Source: Gymnopus androsaceus JB14 (Eukaryota > Basidiomycota > Agaricomycetes > Agaricales > Omphalotaceae). From it: a stretch of DNA of 64,000 bases. Below, piece after piece: positions 22,701 to 36,663 of the stretch. Made by a program: the position numbers and the translations under genes. Within the stretch, counting starts at the first letter, position 1; each line of letters opens with the position of its first letter. The notes below the pieces were generated by a model. It saw only the letters and a program-made list of their open reading frames with translations. It did not search any database and was not told the DNA's origin. The stretch is from positions 62,001-126,000 of the forward strand of contig ML769496.1 in assembly GCA_009733575.1 (NCBI GenBank), written 5' to 3'.

Positions 22701-25316
22701 ATGCAATGAAAGTTGTAGAGAACAGCTGGTCTATATAAGCAGGATAACCGCCCAGATCAGCTTCTGTTGCTTTAGGGCAACCAACAATGCATGTGGATTC
22801 GAATTTTGCAGCGAGAGGGGCTTGAATCTGTCATCTGGCATGCACCGAACAAGTAAGTTAAGTTAAACTTGCAAGTAATAATAAGCACGTGCGCCGCAAT
22901 TTACCATGTGAATTGACGCGTTACTACGCGCGGCGCCAACTCAGAACCGTTTTTCATCATCAACCTCGGCATGGCGCTGCCGTTGTAGTCCTGAAATATC
23001 TCTTTCAGATGTACCAGCTCACGAAATCGGCAATTGTCAAGGCTCTCCGGAGATGTGATGCTCGAGTAATCTCATGTCTATACCTCTTCTTCCGCCAATA
23101 ACTGACATCATTCTCAGAGGGACGTTGACCGGGCTCGTGACAATCCTCAATAAACGTTACTCTCGGTGCTCATGATTCGTTTACTTATGGTACAGCACGT
23201 TCGTTTCATTCAGTTCAAACCTTCGTAGCTTCCACATCTGATGTCTTCTCTCGTTCGCCGACAATCTCACTAATTAACAGACAAATCGAGGACTAATAAA
23301 AGCTTACCTCGACTAATCTCTTCAATTTCAATCTGAGATGTGCGTCCTTTATCGAAATTTCATCAAAAATAGGCTCTCGCTCTCACCCATGTCGGAAGAC
23401 ATTCTGGCTTCACCTCGCCTGTTCTCTTTCATGAGTTGTTGTTCGATTAAAGGTGAATACGTCGAGGCTGTGAATCACTGTGGTTTTACAATGATGCAAC
23501 CCTAAAAAAATCCTTACTCGGTTGTTTCTCAGCCTGAGCGACAATCCAGTCGGTGCAAGAGGCGAAGCCCATCTTCGATGCCCTTGGGTCAAGTACTACT
23601 TCGAACACATTTCTTCGATTATATTATCGGAAGGAACTTTTTATGCTATTAATACCCCAGCGTGTGGTCAGGCTGATGTTTTCCTTTTGCTCGTCATGAC
23701 ACTCACTTTATAGATCCGGGCAAGTTGCAATTCACATTCCTCAACGATACGACTACACAGATCGTATGAATCCACGTTTTAGACAAGAGTGCATCATGAC
23801 GATGAACATAGACGGTGGTAAGTAGTGCAAGTAGCAAGCAGCCAATGATACGGAAAGAGACGGAAGTCAGGTACGTATAAGTGTAGTCATGTTACTACTA
23901 TCTAGAACAGTTACGTCCCGAAACCACGTTACAGACCACTTCAGTTGGAAGCGTTTCTAATGCTCGCACGAGTCTGGACTCAATGAAGTTAGACGGAATC
24001 ATATTCCTCTCGTCTACAAGCATTGATAATCGTCCAGCTCACCTAGCTTGCGCCGGTTAAACGGAACCATATCCCTCTCATCTACAAGCATTGATAATTG
24101 TCCATTTTCGCCTGGAATCGGCGCAAGCTGGTCCATTCCTGGATCTTCCGGACTCGATTCGCCGCAGTGACAAGAGGTGACAAGGCCGCCTTGCTTCAGC
24201 TTGCATCGCATGTATATTTATATCTTCTGGATCCGTGTATAATTGATACTTACTTATCTTATTAGACGTATGTACGATAGCAGGCGATAGTTCTCCGCTC
24301 TTCGTACTTGGTAAGCTGACAATATGGCGCTGAAGAAGCTGAAACTCGAGAACGGCCCTCCTAGGCTCTCCTAGGTACTGTCTACGAGCGCCAGTGCCGA
24401 GAAAGTGGAATCAATTCCGCACATCACGTCTCTGTAGCAGGTAGTCTATTGTTCCGTATCCATTGATACATCCTTCAGACGCTTGTGGGCATGCGCTCTG
24501 TGTCATTGTATACTTCAAACATTAACGTACTCAGTGCATCACTGTACGGGTGCAGAATCCTCAATATTGTTCTGCTATGTTACATGTACATTTAACTCTC
24601 CTCCGCAAATGCATACATTACTATATTGTCGTGCTACGGGTGCAGAAACCCCTTTGTGTGCGGTGCTCGCCGACCGTCTCCGCCCCACAGCCTATGCAAC
24701 GACCTGTGCAGGTGTGAATCGAATATTACTAGTCGAGTAGATACTGTCTGGTACTTGAGACGAACCTGGTATGACTCGGAATATAACATACCCCGTTGTA
24801 ATGCAGATAAATATTTGACAAGACGTCAAGCTACGCATAGAACGGATAATCGTGGTCGAAGTAAGATTTAGTTAACTAGGTAAGTATTTACTATTTTGTC
24901 AAAACAGAAAGAACTTACCTGTACCGGCGCTTATTTCTCATCCTGGACCACGTTTAAACCATCCGGTTAGGGTGAAGTTGCAGCTTTCAAATTCCAGTTG
25001 TACGAGTTTGATGAAAAGAACCAGTAGTAGTATTATTTGATTATTGAAAATCCAACCGAAAAGAGTGCTTCTAAATCTCTCCGAAATCAGAATCAACTTG
25101 AAGAATTTCATGGTCAAAGCTGACTATACGAGTCGCTAAGCGTTGCCCAAGATTTACAAATTTGTTCGACGGTTCCAGAAATTCAAAGGTTTCAGGTGAA
25201 GTGAACCAGAGTGAACAGCAGTTTAACAAATAGTGATAGCTTTGCTGCAATATATTTCAGAAGATGGATAATCGAACACGTATGTATAATTCGACGTCCA
25301 AGGATATCTTGAGTAG
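22701..25316. other. Spacer with short repeats, no recognised gene
   Basis: A roughly 68-bp tandem pair (CTACAAGCATTGATAAT core) lies at about 23992-24060 and 24061-24125. A CTACGGGTGCAGAA-like motif occurs near 24547 and 24635. No coding sequence with a recognisable domain is seen. Confidence 0.4.
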
Positions 25317-25891
25317 CTAAAGATGCCGTTCGGTAATCTCGACTTCATCGACATGTTCGGGCCCTTTTGTGAACCAGCGCTCCGTTTCAGTAATACGAAC
25401 ATCGTTCCCACTCATCATCCGTTTTCGCATAAGACCAGTTTCTCGCTCAAAGGTCCAATCCTGTACAACGGGAATCAGTACCAACAGAGCAACATATGAC
25501 CATCGCATTTACCTCTAGTCCATACGTGCGGAACCATTGGCCAGACGCATCAGGTTTCTCGTTCCATTCATAAAAGAACTGGAGGAAAAACGGTCACGTT
25601 AGAGCAATTGAGGCAGACTTTCTAGCCCACCTGAACCGCAATCTTATCATCCGTAAAGGAGAATAAATCTTTTCTCAGTACATAAAAGTGCTCCTTCTCC
25701 CATTTCTTCGTCAAAAACTTCACAATGTCTTCACGTCCCTGTAAGAACGTATCCCGATTGCGCCAAATGCTATCAGGAGTGTACGATAAGGAGACTTGGG
25801 GAGGGTTTCGAGTGTTCCAGGCCTTCTCTGCTGCTTTGACTTTTCTCAAGGCAGTTTCAAGAGTGAATGGAGGGCGTAAAACTTTGAGCAT
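25317..25891 (-). CDS. DUF1348 / NTF2-fold (SnoaL-like) protein
   Basis: Three exons (25891-25631, 25578-25513, 25460-25317) give exactly 156 codons plus stop. The protein shows the family pattern from end to end: [75 protein letters not shown] and GLMRKR. The family is a small cone-shaped NTF2-like fold found in bacteria and fungi and has no established reaction. It is about the usual length (150-160 residues), cytosolic, without signal peptide. The start ATG at 25891 gives the expected N-terminus. Identity is secure, role unknown. Confidence 0.85.
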
Positions 25892-26438
25892 ATTATCTTG
25901 ACTGTCTAGTAGGATTCGGCTTAGTACTTAAATGCAAGTAGTGTTCGGGGTCGGAAGTATGTGAGTAAGCAGCGGCCTGCTTTTCCGTAGGCCAACGGCG
26001 AATCCAAATTCCAGTCTTCGGAGTCGGAAATGGGTCTTGGAATAATGAGCTTGGAATGGCTATACATAGTAAAAACCGTATTTACAATAGTCGGAGCTGT
26101 CAGCAGCGTTCGGAGTGTCGGAAGTGTCAATTCAGTGTCAATGGGTCCGCTGTCAGCAGCGAAGATATTTCAGGTATTTTGGAATATTGGTCTGAACTCT
26201 TGGCCGTCAGAACGAGCTTCGGATCGTTATGCATAGTAGAAATCGTACTTACCACAGAGGGTCAGGGAATCAGAAAAGAGACATCGTTAGGAGCAAGTTG
26301 GAAGCAAAAGTGGATTGGAGCAACGTGGCGAGTTACGTAGGCACAAACCTTGTGATGTGACCGCTGAGAACGCGCGAATGATGGCTCATTTCTTTCAACG
26401 ACTCTCATCTAGTGGGAAGCTTGAGTCCATAACTCACC
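25892..26438. other. Divergent spacer between the DUF1348 and alkyltransferase-like genes
   Basis: 547 bp between two divergently transcribed genes, so it should hold both promoters. A GCTGTCAGCAGCG motif occurs twice, near 26095 and 26148. No gene is seen. Confidence 0.4.
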
Positions 26439-26958
26439 ATGGATATCGCTGAATTTCATGCTGCTGTACGTGTCCCAACGGAGCTTTCGGTATACAAACG
26501 AAACTCATGAGGTTAATTGGAAGGTATATGACACCATTCGCCGCATTCCAATAGGCAAGGTCACAAGCTATGGTATGTGGTATGATTCATCCTCGCATAC
26601 TTATGCGATGCTTTAACGTTCATGAATTCCAAAGGCCATATTGCAAAACTCATCGGAATGCCTAATTATTCTCGACATGTCGGCCAAGGTAAGCTCACGG
26701 GATATGCATCGATTTCGGATTCGCCCTGCTTACCCGTGGCCATATTCAGCTCTGAAACTGCTGGATCCAGGACATACTCCTCCTTTACCGTGGCATAGAG
26801 TTATATCTTCCTCTGGAGCAATATCATCTCGAGGACCGGGGACGAATGGCGCGGAGCTCCAACGGCAGGCCCTCGAGGAGGAGGATATTGAGGTCATTGT
26901 CGGGCGTACAGGAGAGCTCAAGGTCGATTTGAGAGTTTATGGATTGGTTTCCCGATAG
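26439..26958 (+). CDS. atl1: Alkyltransferase-like protein (ATL, MGMT fold with Trp for Cys)
   Basis: Four exons (26439-26465, 26524-26572, 26635-26688, 26750-26958) give 112 codons plus stop, in frame. The protein is the C-terminal DNA-binding domain of O6-alkylguanine methyltransferases: VYDTIRRIPIGKVTSYGHIA, IGMPNYSRHVGQAL, then LPWHRVISSSGAIS. In methyltransferases the active site is PCHRV; here Cys is Trp (PWHRV), the hallmark of ATL proteins such as S. pombe Atl1. Known ATLs bind O6-alkylguanine, flip it out, do not repair it themselves, and hand the lesion to nucleotide excision repair. Length (about 110 residues) is typical. Its 3' end faces the ThrE-like gene 440 bp away. Confidence 0.9.
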
Positions 26959-27399
26959 ACTAAACCCAGAACCTGTGAATACATGACACGACGAACGATG
27001 AACATGAAGACGTCGACCCAGTTCAAGAAACAAACAGTGTTTTAACAAGAAATCTAAAATCTAAAGTATCTAAGTTCTATGTAAGCCATTCCGACAACGT
27101 TATACAAATGAAAACCAAACACAAGTAGCTCCACTTGCGTCCGTCATGACCAAGAGAGGATTTTGAAATGAAGGGGATGAATCGGTTGCTAATGATACAC
27201 TAAAGAGAAATGCAGTGAGGATGAATCGAAGTAAATGGAACGATAGTAAAATAAAAATGGTGCTAGAGTAATGATGATTGAGAAACTGTAATAAGGAAAG
27301 CTTCATAGTCCAAGAAAGTTAACATTGCATAGAAGAAACATGACAAAGGAAAAGTTTAGCCAAGTGGGCAGCGAAACGGTGATGGTTAAGGAATACAGT
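26959..27399. other. Convergent 3' flanks
   Basis: 441 bp between the stop codons of two converging genes; AT-rich and probably two 3' UTRs. Nothing else is seen. Confidence 0.4.
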
Positions 27400-30300
27400 T
27401 TAAAGACTGAAAACGCCTCCTGCCCTCCTTCGACTCGGAATTGGATGGGATAAGAACAGTGCGATCCCCAATCCAATGGTAAGCCCAATGGCAACCGAGA
27501 TGAGCTGCAATGATGTGTCGAAGCCCGATAGGTATGCATCCGAGTCCGATGAAGTGGAATTCGTCTGCTGCGACACAAACACCAACAGGCCATTGTTACC
27601 AAGACCTGAAGGTACTTGAAAGAGGATACCAGTAATCTAGGAAAAAAAGATTTAGTATAACTGGAGGAAAGCGAGAAAAAAAAGTAATACCATGATAGTG
27701 AAGGCGTTCCCGTTCAGGAATCGTCCTGCCAAGTTGGAGATCATCCCAATTCCGAAAGCCCTACATCAGATACATTAGAAATCGAAACTATGACATTAAC
27801 CTAAGGGTTGAAAAACATACCCGACCGCAGAAGCGAAATCGCTCTGGCCTGTAAACTTGAGGCTGACAAAGTGGGTGACAACCCAGCCGATACAGGATAT
27901 GATTACACAAATAGAGCTAAATCGAATTCATAGTTAGTATCATTCAGATATACTCAAAGTTTCAGAACGAAAAATTCACCATTTCTCGGCTGAAAAGTGG
28001 TTGGTGGTTCCTCATGCTCAACACCAAAGAGTAGAGTGGTACGGTGAGGAAGGCTGTGTAAAGATTACATCAGTTAATTAGCCCTTCGAAAAATTGTATT
28101 TATGATAACTGACCCCAAAATTCAGAAGGTGTTCGTTGCCACCATGGTCCGTTTGGATCATGCGTTCTCGCACAGGTCGTGTCGTCTAAATTCGAAATGG
28201 GAGATCCAGTGATCTCGTTGTACGCTTCCGCTCCCATAGCCAGTCCAAAACCAAGGAACAGACAATACACGACTGCATAGCACAGGCGCACGCTACCAGC
28301 AACAATGTTTCTCGAAAGGATCTCCAATCCGCCAGAGAGAACAATAAAGCCAGGAAGGATAAGCACAATTGACGAAGACGTAGCAGCACTGTAGCAGATA
28401 TGTTTTGAGGCGGCGAGTCCTCCACAAATAAACGAGAACAAGGTAGCGATGGTGATTTCGAAAACGTTGCTGTAAAGTTCGTTTCTGACGCTGAGTTGCT
28501 GGACACCGACGAGGATAGCACCAAGAGGGAAGACGGCGAGGGAATCAATGAAGGAACCTGCAAAGGATACCGTGCAAATTGCCGCAGAGCAGAATCCACC
28601 AATGAGCATGAGGTGCCACCATTTGTACCGCGGTGGGCGACGCATGAGTTTGTCTAGGGCAGCAGAGGCGTCGGATACGGATAGGTCGTCATGAATAACC
28701 TGCATGGTGTAAGTCTTGATCACAGAAAGTCAAGGATAAGCATACCTTCCAATAAATCATGTAACCTTCCGCAAGCTTCCCCATGTTAAGCACACTACCC
28801 TGTTTAATGAACTTGATCAAACTAGTCCCTGTACTCGAGTCTTCGAACGATATCAGCATAACATCCGGAAGGTACATGCACGATAGCTCGATATCAAGAA
28901 CTCGAGCAGTAGCCTGGATCTGAGCTGTAAGACGATGGGCAGGTCCACCGAACATCATCATCGAACGGGCGAGCTTGCAGATAAACTCTTGTCGCTGGAT
29001 AATCTGGGCTACGTGGCGGGTGATCTACGCATCAAAGTCAACGAATACATCCTTCAAAAGCAGAAAGAAACTACAAACAACTCCGCCTTTTTTCTCTTCT
29101 TCCTATCCTTCTTATCCCGTTCCCTCTTCTCCCTCTTCTCCCGCTCTTCCCGACTCTCCTTCTCCGACCACCAATCACCCTGCTCACTAGCTGTCGCCGT
29201 ACTTCCCGGAGTCGTGGCAGGCGTACTCTTCCCCGACTTTCCTCCGACATAAGCTGGAAGATGCATCGCTCCAGGAATATCTTTCAAGACCCCCGTCCAC
29301 TTGGCCCGTTTGGCGATGGAAGAAAATGGTGTCCCTCCAGGCGTAGTACCGCCTCCCGAAAGTGTTTTCGAATGAGAGTGGCCTTTTCCAGCAGGAGTTG
29401 GACCGGGCGTAGGTTCCTGCGAGCCATGGTTAGAGAAGTAGTCTTCCGGTGCAGGGATGTACGCCGATACAGGAGTGTGAGCCATGACATGCGGATGTTG
29501 GTCGCTCAGCGCAGAAGTAGATCCGTTACTTGGCGAGGCAGGTTCAGAGCGGGCATTGGTGCCTGAGACAAGGATCGAAAGAGGTCGACTCCCATCAGGC
29601 ATACCTGAACCTGGACCAACCGGGGCGGTGGAGATTCTCTCCAGGTCCGAGCCATCACCCTTGTTTCCAGCAGTGCCAATGCTCTCGAGCTGAACAGAGC
29701 TAAGCGACTTGGCTCCATGATGGTGACCTCGGATGGCAGTAAGAGCTTCCTCTTCATAATCCCGGCCATTCTTCTCTTCCGCATAACCATATCTGGTAAG
29801 ATTGAACCCGGGCCTGTCAACGTTGGGTGCAAGTGTACTTGGCGTTGGAGCCGCCGCCCCAGAGATATTCCCCGTACTAGCAATCAACGAGCCAAAGACT
29901 CCTCCTGCGTTCCTCGACTGTACAGGTCGATGGGTACCCAGACGAAGCAGCTTCCGCGCGGTAGACGTGATACCCTGCTTTGACATTGGCATTTGCATGG
30001 AAGTCGCCGGCGGGAGAGTTAGTCGAGGGCGGTGACCTGTTATTGCTATCTCCTCCACCGTTTGGTTGACCATCCGCGTCAATGACTTCAATTAGTGCGG
30101 GGGAGGATTCAGAGCGTGGAAGATCGACTTTTGTAGCATCACTGGCTTCGACTCGGCTGTCCCTCTCAGCCTGCCTCATAGCTCTTTCCCTTCGAGTTTT
30201 CGAACGAGAGATAGGCTCAGGTTGGATCGCAGGCGTGGACGCTCCAGAAGGCGGAACGGAGTCCAACGAGCCATCGTTTTGGGCGTTGTAAGAGAGCGAG

Positions 30301-32188
30301 GAGAGCACCGAGGACACCGCCTGAAGGTGGGGCCATGAATCTGCACCCCCGAAGTCAGAAAATGTCAAAAAGGGAAGAAAATCACATACGAGGAATGCAT
30401 ACTCAAACTATCCGCATCTGAATCTCCAGTCTCATACCCACCTCCACCACCCGGTCGGTCAATCTCCGCATTCCCGTAGTCTTTCGACTTTGTCGCTTTA
30501 TGAGCCTGCCACACAGAGAACAAACTGCTCTTCTTCTTATTCTTCTTCCCATCCTCATAATCGGTCTCCCCGTCGGTGTCGTCAGTATCATCCCTCCTAT
30601 ACTTGGACTTTTTATCAGTTCGCCTCGACCTCGTATGCGCACGAACGATGTTCTTCGCTCTGCTCTTCGCATAGGCTTCGACGTCCTTGGCATGTACTTC
30701 CACATCATCATCATCTCCTCCTCCTCCTCCGATCCTAGCCCAGATTCCTCTTCCATCTCCACCATCTTGGGCTTCTTCATCACCCTCATCGTCCACATCC
30801 GCGCCACCCTTCCTCCTTCCCCTAGAAGGCAACCCAGCATTCTCGCCTTGGTAAATAAACGCACCAGGGACGTCATGTGTACGCTTCATCACCGTCCTTT
30901 GGCGGAGGTTCGCCCATAGTGCTTTAGCTCCTCCGTTACCGGTGCCAGAGTTATTCCCATCGAACAAAGGCTCAGGAAGATCTTCTCCAGGGATAATAGG
31001 TAACATCGCCGTACGCATTGCAGTATCAGGGGATGAATCGACGGTAGTACTAGCTGTCCCTGGAGTAGCGGGAGTATACATTCCCGTTCCTCCTCCGGAG
31101 ACGGATGTCGACAGAGGTAACAATCGACTTGTTGGAGAGTTGTTGGTAGAGGAGCTCCCAGTATCGCGAGGAGGACTCGAAGAAAACTCTGTCAAAGCAT
31201 GGCTCTCTGGCTGAGTTCGGATGGGAGGAAGCTTGACAGTCGTACCAGATCGTGGTTGCGTTCGGGGAGGAAAGTAGTGTACCCGAGGTCCAGGTGCTGC
31301 GGCTGGGGCAGCTGAAGGAGGAGCTGCTATCGTGTACGGGTTTCGACTTTTCTCGACTGTAGCCGAATCCGATTGCGGGAATGCAGATGGCGGGACTGTT
31401 GGTAGCGAGAATGACGGTGAGTCCGAGAGTGGATCTCGAGGAAGAGTCGCTTGAGACGTTTGAGATTGATGTCTCTCGAGCGCAGTAGTCAGCTCGATGA
31501 ATGGGCTGGGCTAATTGGGGAATGAGCTTGTGTTCATCCTGACGATAGAATAGCACGCAGACGAAACAAAAACACGTACATCTAATGCCTTCTCATCCAA
31601 CGCATGCGGTGAAGCAGGCACATTACCCTCCTCGTTAACGATCCTCTCCAGCTCCCTCTCCCTCGCCCTAATCCCCTCCAACTCCATCCCCAATTCCTGC
31701 GCTCGACCTGCTGAGTTCAATTGGCCCTCCTGCTCACTCAGCCTCAATCCCTCCAACTCCCTCAAATGCTTCAACTGAGCAGTGGCTTGGGAGGGCAATT
31801 GATCCTCGATAATCTGAGGCTGAGGTTGTTCCTGCAGAGCTAAACCCCGCTCCTGTGCAGCCTGTGAATTAAGATGATGATCCAACCATTGGACAGCTTT
31901 GCCTTTTCGTCCTGATTTGGAGGTTGGGGAGGTAGCGTTAGGCGAAGACTTTTCACTGTTGTTGCTTGCAGCACCAGCACCAGTGGTAGGTGATGTAGTC
32001 GTGCTTGAAGGTGAGGTAGGGTTAGGGGTAGCACTTCCTCCGTCTGGTAGTCCTGATCCGGATCCTTTGCTCGTCATGATACTAAGCGGACCAAACGATT
32101 GGCGCAAAGGTGATACCGGGATTGGGTTCGGGTTCGAGTAGCGAAAAGAGGAAGGAGACGTGATGGTTGAAGGAGGTCGAGGTGACAT
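27400..32188 (-). CDS. ThrE/Prm10-like multi-pass membrane protein with a long disordered N-terminus
   Basis: Likely exons: 32188-31580, 31510-30390, 30340-29075, 29024-28746, 28699-28114, 28053-27980, 27916-27821, 27760-27691, 27636-27400. The first 900 or so residues are disordered, Ser/Pro/Gly-rich, with acidic and Lys-rich runs. The conserved part begins at ITRHVAQIIQRQEFI, then MMMFGGPAHRL, VLNMGKLAEGY, PRYKWWHLMLIGGF and a chain of hydrophobic helices, ending ITGILFQVPSGLGNNGLL and RRRAGGVFSL. This is the DUF1212/ThrE_2 family: bacterial members export threonine and serine; yeast Prm10 is pheromone-regulated with unknown substrate. With these exons the frame breaks at least twice in exon 3 (near 30285 and between 30100 and 29990), and the exon 6/7 join needs another base, so indels or unseen introns remain. 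Confidence 0.8.
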
Positions 32189-34940
32189 GAATGTAAGTAG
32201 TGATGGTGGTAAATCAGAAAAAAATTCAAGTAGCGATGATAAATCAAGGAAAGCAAAAAGAAAAAGGGACGTATGATGAAATCAATTGGAAAACGACAGG
32301 AATAGGGGACGAAGATGAAGAAGAAAAGGAGCGAGTCAGGAGAAGAGAATGATCGAAAGGAAGGAAGAAGTCGATGCGTAAGGGAAAATGAAAGGACAAA
32401 GATAAAAGTGTTTCGATGAGCAAGGATGGATGGATGCAAGAACGAGAGAAAAAAGTCGAACGCGGAGAAAAGATGAGTGGATAATCGATTACCCGAGACG
32501 CAGGCGCCGCAGCCAAGACAAGCGAGTCAAGCGAAAAGGGAGAAGGGCAGAAATCACGAATGTTCGGATAAAGGTAAAGGTTAAGAAGGAACGGGAATCA
32601 CGAGAGAATATAAGCGAAGAATGTAACCAGTGAAAAATTTCGTGGAGGAATTTCGGTTAGATAAGACCAAGAGTGTAAAAGGTGAAGGTTGGTTCCAAGC
32701 GGCGAGATAAGAATGTTTGTCAGGTAGGAGAGAAGGAACAGATAGGTCAGTTATCGCGAAACTCGTCGTGAAAATTTTTACGCACGGCTGATTGTCGTCT
32801 TTATCCGTTATCAAGGGATTCAAAATTCAAACGTTCTTTTTGACTGCGAGAGAGCGCGTTGAGAACTTGTTACCGAGCGATACAAACTATTCCAGTCAAA
32901 GTTGCAGCTCTGGCCGTCCAGAGCAAAAGAGGGTAACTAGGCCAAATAATTTAGCCGAGTGGACGGAGGATTTATTTTCGGAAATAGTTCCTGTTGTCAC
33001 TGTCAACCGTGAACGCGATGACGAAGGATGCTGCTCACCGAAATAGAAATTTCTGCGTTGAGTTTTTGTTTTTTTTTTGCAGCGCCTTTGGTCTTTTGTA
33101 GCTGAGTCTCCGGGCTCTCTTGGTCGTTTGGGAGATGACAGTCCAAGTTGTACGCCTTCAATATATCAAGTTCGTTCGTGGAGTGGGCATAACGTGGCGC
33201 ATGTCCATCATTAATGGTACTTAATTTAAATCACATTGTTCTCTCGCCGGCTTCTATCTCCAAGTCATCGAAGTTTCTTCTCCTTCAAGCTTTTCCACTG
33301 CAAACCTAAATGTGCAGCTGTACAGGGACATGGTAGGTAGTGGACACGGGCATCGAATCCCCTTGCTCAGTTGCAGTCTGCGGAGAATCAACCGAGATCG
33401 TAGACGGGGACGGTCAGGAACGACGCGAGCAAATTGTTGGAGTGAGAAAAGCGTAAGCGTGGCGTGGTTGGCAAACTACGTCATACTCTAATCCACCGGC
33501 CCGGATTATGCCGTGGCGTTCAGAATCAACATATCTCCTTTCAACCCTAGACTCAATTGCTCCTCTGAAGTAAGACAGGCCCACTCACAAAACAACACCC
33601 ACTCTGCGTTGTGGTCCCTCGCCTGGTACATTCGCAGAACGAAATGCGTCTCGAAAGCTCCGAAAGCCTTTCGATTATATCACAGTGACACTGATTCACA
33701 GCAACAAATACCGTGACTTTCAGCAAAGTTCGAACAACCCTTTGTTGGACTCGGTTTCCTCCTAAGCAAGCCAGCTCCTATTCGAGATTTTACTTTCACG
33801 TAAGAACTCCATAGAACCCCACCCGAATAAGTACAGTAACGCACTTGAGGACCCGATTTTACATTCTGCCCCAGAACCCTGTCCAAAGTTAACCCTGACT
33901 CGGACGTTGTATCAAATTTGGGCATTCGAAAACTACGATCCTGGATTCCTTGTTTGCTTTAACTACAGTAAGGCTGATCTAGCAAGGGTTGAATCAGGTC
34001 CTCGGCATTTTTCAAGTTTATACCAGGGAGTCTTACTTCGAACTAGCTGTGTCCTGCTACAGGAGCACCAGGTAGGGATTTTTCGTGTTCGTACTCCTTT
34101 ACCCAGCCAGAGAAGATTCACGTTCATGCGTTTTACTGCAGGGTTGGGGTCCCGGTGAATTTGTCCTTTTACTCGCTCAGCTATTACAGGGTGCAATAAG
34201 GGTACAGTACTTACACTGGTAAGGATTTCATACATATTGGACCAACGGTAGCTGTGATGAGCGTCCAGTATCTCAGATAACAATTGGCGTTTGCTCGTAT
34301 TATTATCCTGCATTCTTGCCCGCTATCGGGTTGATGATAGAAGCCTATATCGCTGGACCCAATTAGTCTCCCATAGGCAGTCGGACCAGAATAATATTAT
34401 ATACCGACGATGCACGCATGTGCTTATACATGCTAGATTCGGTACAGAAACTTGTATCGAAGTTCGTGAATAATATGTCTGACTCGTATCCGACTGCGTC
34501 TAGACCACAGAAATTGCCCACCAGATCAGAAAAAGAAAAACGCGAACCGTCTGTCACAGTATCGGAATCACGTGTACAGTGACTAAGAATCTCCAACGAT
34601 TAATGACGAGGTACTTCTTTCTTTCCGTTCCTCATATCAGCAATCCCATCTACGAGTACAACAGCCTTGCTGGATTGTATCTCGATAATATCTTTCAACT
34701 TTTCCGAGCGTTTGACGCTGCGTTGACAGCCCAAAGCGACCCACGGCAAGAAATTTTCGACTAAACTGTTCCACCATATCGGTACGTATCCTATGTGCTT
34801 CATCAGAGCAGTCCCTCCTAAGTACACGTCCATCCAGACACTCGATGGAAACTGATCTTTCAACCTGCGAGCACAGCCGCATCGGTGGATCTGACATCCT
34901 TCTCTGCTATGCATGCGACGCCAGACTCTCTACAATGGAT
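32189..34940. other. Long intergenic region
   Basis: The first 600 bases are purine-rich on the + strand (CT-rich on the transcribed strand of the ThrE-like gene), as in its probable 5' UTR and promoter. The rest has only short open frames without recognisable domains. No RNA gene or repeat was recognised. Confidence 0.4.
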
Positions 34941-34946
34941 GCCATG

Positions 34947-36663
34947 AATACTGCCATGGAACTCATCCACACTCGCTACTCCTGCGCTCCCAACTCTTCT
35001 AAAGATCCCAAACACTGTCCCAACGTCGAAATTTCTCCCACAGAGAAAGCAATCATCTTCCATTCCCTCTCCTGACCTTCAAGTTCTCCTTGCCCGACAC
35101 GAATTTGAACTTGAACGTCTCCGTGACGTTATTTCTCTCCTCTCTACATCACATGAAGCTCTCGCTCGTAGGATGGAGGACGTCAAGTCTCTCGTAGCAC
35201 CCATTAATTCCCTCCCTGATGAGATCATTGGGGAAATCTTCCGAATGTACTTTTCGGAGCAGATGGATGGGTTCAGATATAGATCGTACGGAAGAATCAA
35301 AATCCCGCTGGAATTTACGCAGGTTTGTAAAAGATGGAGAGAAGTCGCACTAGCGACCCCCAGAATCTGGACGGATGTAACAGCGTTGACGGACATGCAT
35401 CTTTCTGAGGGCTTCGTTCGCGATCTCACGATAATGTTCCTCGAGCGCTCACAGTTCGCGCCATTGAAAGTGAAGCTATACTTGCCACTGACATCTCGGC
35501 TATGGGCCCAGTCATCAAGTCGTGTTGTTTCCCGTCTTTTGCTCGCGCATTCGACACGTTGGAGTGAGGCAGATGTCGCTATAGACCTGGGAGGTGTAGA
35601 TGCTAGCTCGGGTAGGCAGGGCCTGCATGGAACTTTCCCACTTCTCAAACATCTCTCGTTGGGAGGAAAGTTTGCTTCAGAGCGATGGCGACAGGAAGAC
35701 TCATCAGATTCTCCTAGGACCGCCATCTCCATTCATAATGGACCACTTCTCACTCACCTTACGCTCAACCTTCGGGACTCTTTATCCACTACAGAAATGT
35801 CTCGAGCGATAAATCTGCCGTGGCATCAAATTCGAACTTTACGGTGCCACTACTCCTTCGTAAATTTGGACAGCTCATTAACGCTTTGCACCAATGTAGA
35901 GGAGGCTGTATTCCTTGGCTGTATAACGAGGGGGAACGTAAATAATGGCAGTCTTCATGGTCCCAGTTTCGAAGATAATTCGTACACTTGCAACGCTCTA
36001 AGAAGGATGTCGCTTACTGTAACTTTTCCTTTGCACGAAAGGGGTCAGTGCGGTATTGCAGCATCTCCGAGCTCCAGGATTGTTGCATCTCGACTCACAT
36101 TTATCCCATTATCGAGGGTTCCCTTACCCTCAACTGCCAGCAGCTCTACTCCCACCATGGCCACTTTCCTTGCCGATGATGTCGTATCCTTCATTGCTCA
36201 ATCTTACTGCTACAGTCGACTCAAACACCTTACATTATGCAACCTTCCAAAAATCCATCTTCCTGCTGAAACACTCATCGCGCTCTTCCAAAGTACACCT
36301 GCGCTTGAGACTCTTGTACTGGGGTTCGTCACTTCATCATCAGAGGAATCGTTGGAGGAGGACTTCGGTTTGGACCAGGAAACGTCAGGGTGCAATCTAC
36401 CGCAACTATTCGACGAGCTCCGGACCACGCCTGTCCTTCCGGCGTTGATTTCTCTGAGGATTTTGCATTTCGGTACGGGTTCGGGTTCAAAGCTTGCGAG
36501 AAATACGCTGCGGATGTCCGAGAAGAAGGCGCTCTTTGATATGCTTGAAATACGCCGAAGAGGCATAGTCATTGGGAATGATACCGCGTCCATCTCGAGT
36601 TCGGTTGTCGCGCCGCTGGAAAAGATGTATCTTGATGATGAGCTGATTGGCGAGGCTCTTTAG
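34947..36663 (+). CDS. F-box protein with LRR-like C-terminus
   Basis: A single open frame ends at 36663. From the ATG at 35173 it codes 496 residues. The F-box core is INSLPDEIIGEIFRMYF, FTQVCKRWREVALATPRIW, typical of the very large agaricomycete F-box families that recruit substrates to SCF ubiquitin ligases. About 350 residues of Leu-rich, weakly repetitive sequence follow. The frame is open upstream of the ATG to a stop at 34944-34946 and codes a coiled-coil-like stretch (LLARHEFELERLRDVISLL) such as usually precedes the F-box in this family, but with no ATG in that frame. The true start is therefore upstream in another exon, or a base is wrong. Substrate unknown. Confidence 0.75.
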
